DNA from: Candidatus Alistipes avicola
Lineage (GTDB): Bacteria > Bacteroidota > Bacteroidia > Bacteroidales > Rikenellaceae
Direction of reading: 5' to 3'
Assembly: GCA_019118565.1 (NCBI GenBank)
Contig: DWYR01000008.1
Coordinates: 149,333-213,332, forward strand
DNA length: 64,000 bases
The notes below the pieces were generated by a model. That model was not told where the DNA came from. It made no database searches and worked only from the letters and a program-made list of their open reading frames with translations. Of the stretch, positions 60,594 through 64,000 are shown in pieces (the stretch's first letter is position 1; each line of letters opens with the position of its first letter). The position numbers and the translations under genes were made by a program.

Positions 60594-63500
60594 TTATATT
60601 TTAGTGACGGCGATACGTATCGGCATTTCGTCCACGTCCGTTTCAGCGACGAAATCTCCAGCCGGAACATCCGTCCCTTTCACCTCGACAGCGAGCGTCT
60701 GGGAGGCGATGTAGTCGCTGAACGTCTCCAGAGCCGGGCGGACAAGCTCGATCTGCTCGATCTCCACGCGGATCTTGTCGGTCACTTCGAATCCCGAATC
60801 CTTGCGGATGTTCTGGATGCGGTTTACCAGTTCGCGGGCCACGCCTTCGGCGCGCAGCTCATCGGTCAGCGTAATGTCGAGTGCAACGGTCAACTTACCC
60901 TCTGAGGCAACCAGCCAGCCGGGCATATCCTCCGACGTGATCTCGAAATCTGCCGGTGTAACGACAATCTTCTCGCCTCCGAGGTCGAGCAACGATTCGG
61001 TTGCAGCCTCGATTTCGGCGATCTGCTCCTGGGTGAAGGTGGCAACCAGTGCGGCGATCTGCTTCATCTGTTTGCCGTATTTGGGGCCGAGGGTCTTGAA
61101 GTTGGGCTTGATCCGCTTGGTGATCAGGCCGGTGGTCTTCTCGATCAGTTCGATCTCCTTGACATTGACCTCGTTCATGATCAACCCCTTGACCGCTTCG
61201 ATCTGACGGGCCATGGTTGGGTCGAGTACCGGAATGAGGATCTTGGTCAACGGCTGGCGCACCTTGATGTTCACCTTGCGGCGCAGTGCCAGCACCATCG
61301 ACGATACCTGCTGTGCAAGAGCCATCATCTGCTCCAGTTCCGTGTCGATGAGCGACTGGTCGCATACGGGAAACTTCGAGAGGTGTACCGATTCGTCCTT
61401 ATGACGTCCGCTTATGGTGTTCAGGTCGCGGAAGATACGGTCCGAGATGAACGGAGCGAACGGAGCCGACAACATTGAAACGGTCTCCAGACAGGTGTAG
61501 AGCGTCTGGTAGGCAGCCAGTTTGTCCTGGGTCAGGCCGCCGCCCCAGAAACGTTTGCGGTTCAGACGCACGTACCAGTTCGAGAGGTTCTCGCCGACGA
61601 ACTCCTGGATCATGCGTGCCGCCGGGGTCGGGTCGTAGTTCTCCAGACACTCGGTAACGTTCTTGACGAGCGTATTGAGCAGCGAGATGATCCACCGGTC
61701 GATTTCGGGACGCTCCTGCATCGGAACCTCCGCCTCCTGACCCGTGAATCCGTCCACGTTGGCGTAGAGGGCAAAGAACGAGTAGGTGTTATAGAGCGTG
61801 CCGAAGAATTTGCGGCGAACTTCGTCCACACCATCCCGGTCAAACTTGAGGTTGTCCCAGGGCTGTGAGTTGGAGATCATGTACCAACGCGTTGCATCGG
61901 GACCGTACGTGTCGAGTACCTCGAACGGATCGACGGCATTCCCGAGACGTTTGGACATCTTGTTGCCGTTCTTGTCCAGAACCAGGCCGTTCGAGATGAT
62001 ATTCTTGAACGCAACCGAATCGAAGAGCATCGTAGCGATGGCATGGAGCGTGAAGAACCAGCCGCGCGTCTGATCGACACCTTCGGCAATGAAGTCGGCC
62101 GGGAATACGCTCTTGAAGTAGTCGCCGCTGTGCTCGAACGGATAGTGTAACTGGGCATAGGGCATCGCACCCGAATCGAACCATACGTCGATCAGGTCGG
62201 GTTCGCGTCGCATCGGCTCGCCCTTGGACGAGACGAGGACGATCGAATCCACGTAAGGACGGTGCAGGTCGATCCGGTCGGTCGAGTAGTTCTCTTTCGA
62301 CATGTCGCCCGGTTTGAAATTCTTGTAGGGATTCTCCTTCATGAAGCCGGCTGCGATCGACTTCTCGATCTCTGAGATCAACTCCTCGACCGAGCCGATG
62401 CACTTCATCTCCGAGTAGTCCTCCGTAGCCCAGATCGGCAGCGGGGTACCCCAGAAACGCGAACGCGAGAGGTTCCAGTCCACCAGACCCTCCAGCCACT
62501 TGCCGAAACGGCCCGATCCGGTCGATTCGGGTTTCCAGTGGATGGTGCTGTTCAATTCGATCATACGGTCGCGCAGCGCCGTGGTGCGGATAAACCACGA
62601 ATCGAGCGGGTAGTAAAGCACCGGTTTGTCCGTACGCCAGCAGTGGGGATAGGAGTGGGTATGTTTTTCGATCTTGAAGACCTTGTTTTCGGCTTTGAGC
62701 GCGACCGAAAGGTCGACGTCGAGCGTCGGAGCATCGGCCGGCAGCGTGTCGTCGTATGCGTTCTTCACATAGCGTCCGGCCCATACGCCGTACGCCTCGG
62801 CATCGACGTGGGTACGAACGAACTCCGGATCGAGGTCTTCGATCGGGAAGAAACGTCCCTTGCGGTCGACCATCGGCTGCTCCTTGCCGGCACGGTCGTG
62901 CAGGAAGAGCGGCGCGATACCGGCGATGCGGGCTACGCGGGCATCATCGGCACCGAACGTGGGGGCGATGTGTACGATACCCGTACCGTCCGAGGTGGTG
63001 ACGTAGTCGCCCTCGATCACGCGGAAGGCATCCCCGTCGGGCTTTACCCACGGGATGAGCTGCTCGTAGCGGATTCCTGCCAGTTCGGATCCCTTGTAGG
63101 TTTTTTCATCGACCTCGAAAGTACCCTCCATTTTGGCGGTGAAGTAGGAACGGAAGAGGTCCTTGGCCAGGATGACAGTCTGCGCTGCATCCGTATAGGG
63201 GTTGCGGCACTTGACGCGCACGTATTCGATCTCGGGGCCGACCGCCAGTGCCGTATTCGAGGGCAGGGTCCAGGGCGTGGTTGTCCAGGCCAGGAAGTAG
63301 AGGTCTCCCTGCGCCCCCTCGAAGAGTTTTTCGCTCTCGGCGTTGCGGACGATCTTGAACTGTGCCGTGCAGGTCGTATCCTTCACGTCGCGATAGCAGC
63401 CCGGCTGGTTCAGCTCGTGGGTCGAAAGACCCGTTCCGGCAGCCGGCGAGTAGGGCTGGATCGTATAGCCTTTGTAGAGAAGACCCTTGTCGAAGAGCTG

Positions 63501-63992
63501 CTTGAGCAACCACCAGAGGGTCTCGATGTATTTGTTGTCGTAGGTGATATAGGGGTCGTCCATGTTGACCCAGTAGCCCATCTTGCGGGTGAGTTCCTCC
63601 CACAGGCCCGTGAATTCCATGACGGCCTTGCGGCAGGCGCGGTTGTACTCCTCGATCGATATCGTGCGGCCGATATCCTCTTTGGTGATTCCGAGTTTCT
63701 TCTCGACACCCAGCTCTACGGGCAGACCGTGTGTATCCCAGCCGGCCTTGCGATGAACCAGATAATCCTGCTGGGTCTTGTAGCGGCAGAAGATATCCTT
63801 GATGGTACGGGCCATGACGTGGTGAATGCCCGGCGTGCCGTTGGCCGAGGGGGGACCCTCATAGAAAACGAAAGTAGGGCATCCCTCGCGGGTGGAGATG
63901 CTCTTGTGAAACGTGTCCGCAGCGTCCCACTCCTTTAAAACGTCGGCTGCCAGTCCCGGCAGGTCGAGCCCTTTGTACTCTTTGAACTTCAT
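60594..63992 (-). CDS. ileS: Isoleucyl-tRNA synthetase
   Basis: Class Ia synthetase that charges tRNA-Ile and edits valine. 1132 residues. The HIGH element reads GIHH (55-58, in NGTPGIHHVMARTIKD). The KMSKS element is KMSKR at 678-682. The large CP1 editing domain lies between about 190 and 400 (AWTTTPWTLPSNTALAVGPE is its entry). The long C terminus lacks the zinc-binding Cys cluster of the E. coli type. These traits place it in the eukaryote-like IleS2 group common in Bacteroidota, which tolerates mupirocin; the resistance is a family inference. The start 8 bases from the window edge is MKFKEYKGLD, so the gene is complete. Confidence 0.96.
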   Translation of the reverse strand: MKFKEYKGLDLPGLAADVLKEWDAADTFHKSISTREGCPTFVFYEGPPSANGTPGIHHVMARTIKDIFCRYKTQQDYLVHRKAGWDTHGLPVELGVEKKLGITKEDIGRTISIEEYNRACRKAVMEFTGLWEELTRKMGYWVNMDDPYITYDNKYIETLWWLLKQLFDKGLLYKGYTIQPYSPAAGTGLSTHELNQPGCYRDVKDTTCTAQFKIVRNAESEKLFEGAQGDLYFLAWTTTPWTLPSNTALAVGPEIEYVRVKCRNPYTDAAQTVILAKDLFRSYFTAKMEGTFEVDEKTYKGSELAGIRYEQLIPWVKPDGDAFRVIEGDYVTTSDGTGIVHIAPTFGADDARVARIAGIAPLFLHDRAGKEQPMVDRKGRFFPIEDLDPEFVRTHVDAEAYGVWAGRYVKNAYDDTLPADAPTLDVDLSVALKAENKVFKIEKHTHSYPHCWRTDKPVLYYPLDSWFIRTTALRDRMIELNSTIHWKPESTGSGRFGKWLEGLVDWNLSRSRFWGTPLPIWATEDYSEMKCIGSVEELISEIEKSIAAGFMKENPYKNFKPGDMSKENYSTDRIDLHRPYVDSIVLVSSKGEPMRREPDLIDVWFDSGAMPYAQLHYPFEHSGDYFKSVFPADFIAEGVDQTRGWFFTLHAIATMLFDSVAFKNIISNGLVLDKNGNKMSKRLGNAVDPFEVLDTYGPDATRWYMISNSQPWDNLKFDRDGVDEVRRKFFGTLYNTYSFFALYANVDGFTGQEAEVPMQERPEIDRWIISLLNTLVKNVTECLENYDPTPAARMIQEFVGENLSNWYVRLNRKRFWGGGLTQDKLAAYQTLYTCLETVSMLSAPFAPFISDRIFRDLNTISGRHKDESVHLSKFPVCDQSLIDTELEQMMALAQQVSSMVLALRRKVNIKVRQPLTKILIPVLDPTMARQIEAVKGLIMNEVNVKEIELIEKTTGLITKRIKPNFKTLGPKYGKQMKQIAALVATFTQEQIAEIEAATESLLDLGGEKIVVTPADFEITSEDMPGWLVASEGKLTVALDITLTDELRAEGVARELVNRIQNIRKDSGFEVTDKIRVEIEQIELVRPALETFSDYIASQTLAVEVKGTDVPAGDFVAETDVDEMPIRIAVTKI

Positions 63993-64000
63993 ATCCGTTA

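Noticed and set aside
62538..63938. Long open frame (466 codons) antisense to ileS
   Set aside because: The ileS frame shows all catalytic motifs, and this one shows no family features.

Overview
The window comes from a Bacteroidota chromosome, most likely order Bacteroidales and probably Alistipes or a close Rikenellaceae relative. The order rests on several features. Many genes are preceded by the Bacteroidota -7 promoter box (TAnnTTTG). Shine-Dalgarno sequences are mostly absent. There are fimbrillin-like, DUF4493 and PCMD lipoproteins, a PorX-type response regulator, a type III glutamine synthetase, a two-subunit methylmalonyl-CoA mutase and a 29-residue COX24-like ribosomal protein. The genus is an inference. 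No tRNA, rRNA, CRISPR array, insertion sequence, phage or plasmid gene was recognised, and the DNA is densely coding.

Layout: 1-1114 (-), start of a secreted family 2 glycosidase that runs off the left edge. 1254-4844 (+), asnS, rpoN (sigma-54) and a PAP2-like membrane protein. 4913-10687 (-), an operon transcribed as OPT peptide transporter, pepT, nadE, DUF4923. 10811-14189 (-), manC, murF and a secreted alpha/beta hydrolase. 14364-18006 (+), pssA, a Porin_10-type barrel and a lytic transglycosylase. 18189-28238 (-), a seven-gene surface operon: fimbrillin-like lipoprotein, two DUF4493 lipoproteins, a DUF4493-PCMD lipoprotein, two related outer-membrane barrels and a second PCMD lipoprotein. 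28555-33979, a DPP5-like S9 peptidase (-), a Nudix hydrolase (+), an SRPBCC protein (-), and porX-tsaE (-). 34246-36522 (+), HU, the tiny COX24-like protein and RNase G. 36596-47437 (+), mfd, coaX, a FadL-like barrel, a TPR protein, lptC, a CNNM/CBS protein and a SurA/PpiD-like chaperone. 47802-51809 (-), mutA-mutB. 52362-55973 (+), glutamine synthetase III, a four-HhH membrane protein and rpsU. 56188-60028 (+), a BlaI-type repressor and a giant M56 (BlaR1-like) protein. 60112-63992 (-), ileS and a DksA-like gene.

Most of the window is core metabolism, translation and envelope biogenesis. The parts most likely to hold undescribed biology are these. (1) The seven-gene fimbrillin/DUF4493/PCMD/barrel operon looks like a self-contained surface appendage or glycan-interaction system. 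(2) The BlaI/M56 pair has a sensor protein that ends in a chain of about five segments resembling TonB-receptor plug motifs, and no beta-lactamase lies nearby. (3) A roughly 57-bp intergenic repeat carries a complete Bacteroidota promoter; two tandem copies precede the SRPBCC gene and a diverged copy precedes manC. (4) PorX, a type IX secretion regulator, is tightly coupled to tsaE.

All calls are from reading the sequence. No database search was run, so family names reflect recognised motifs and gene order.
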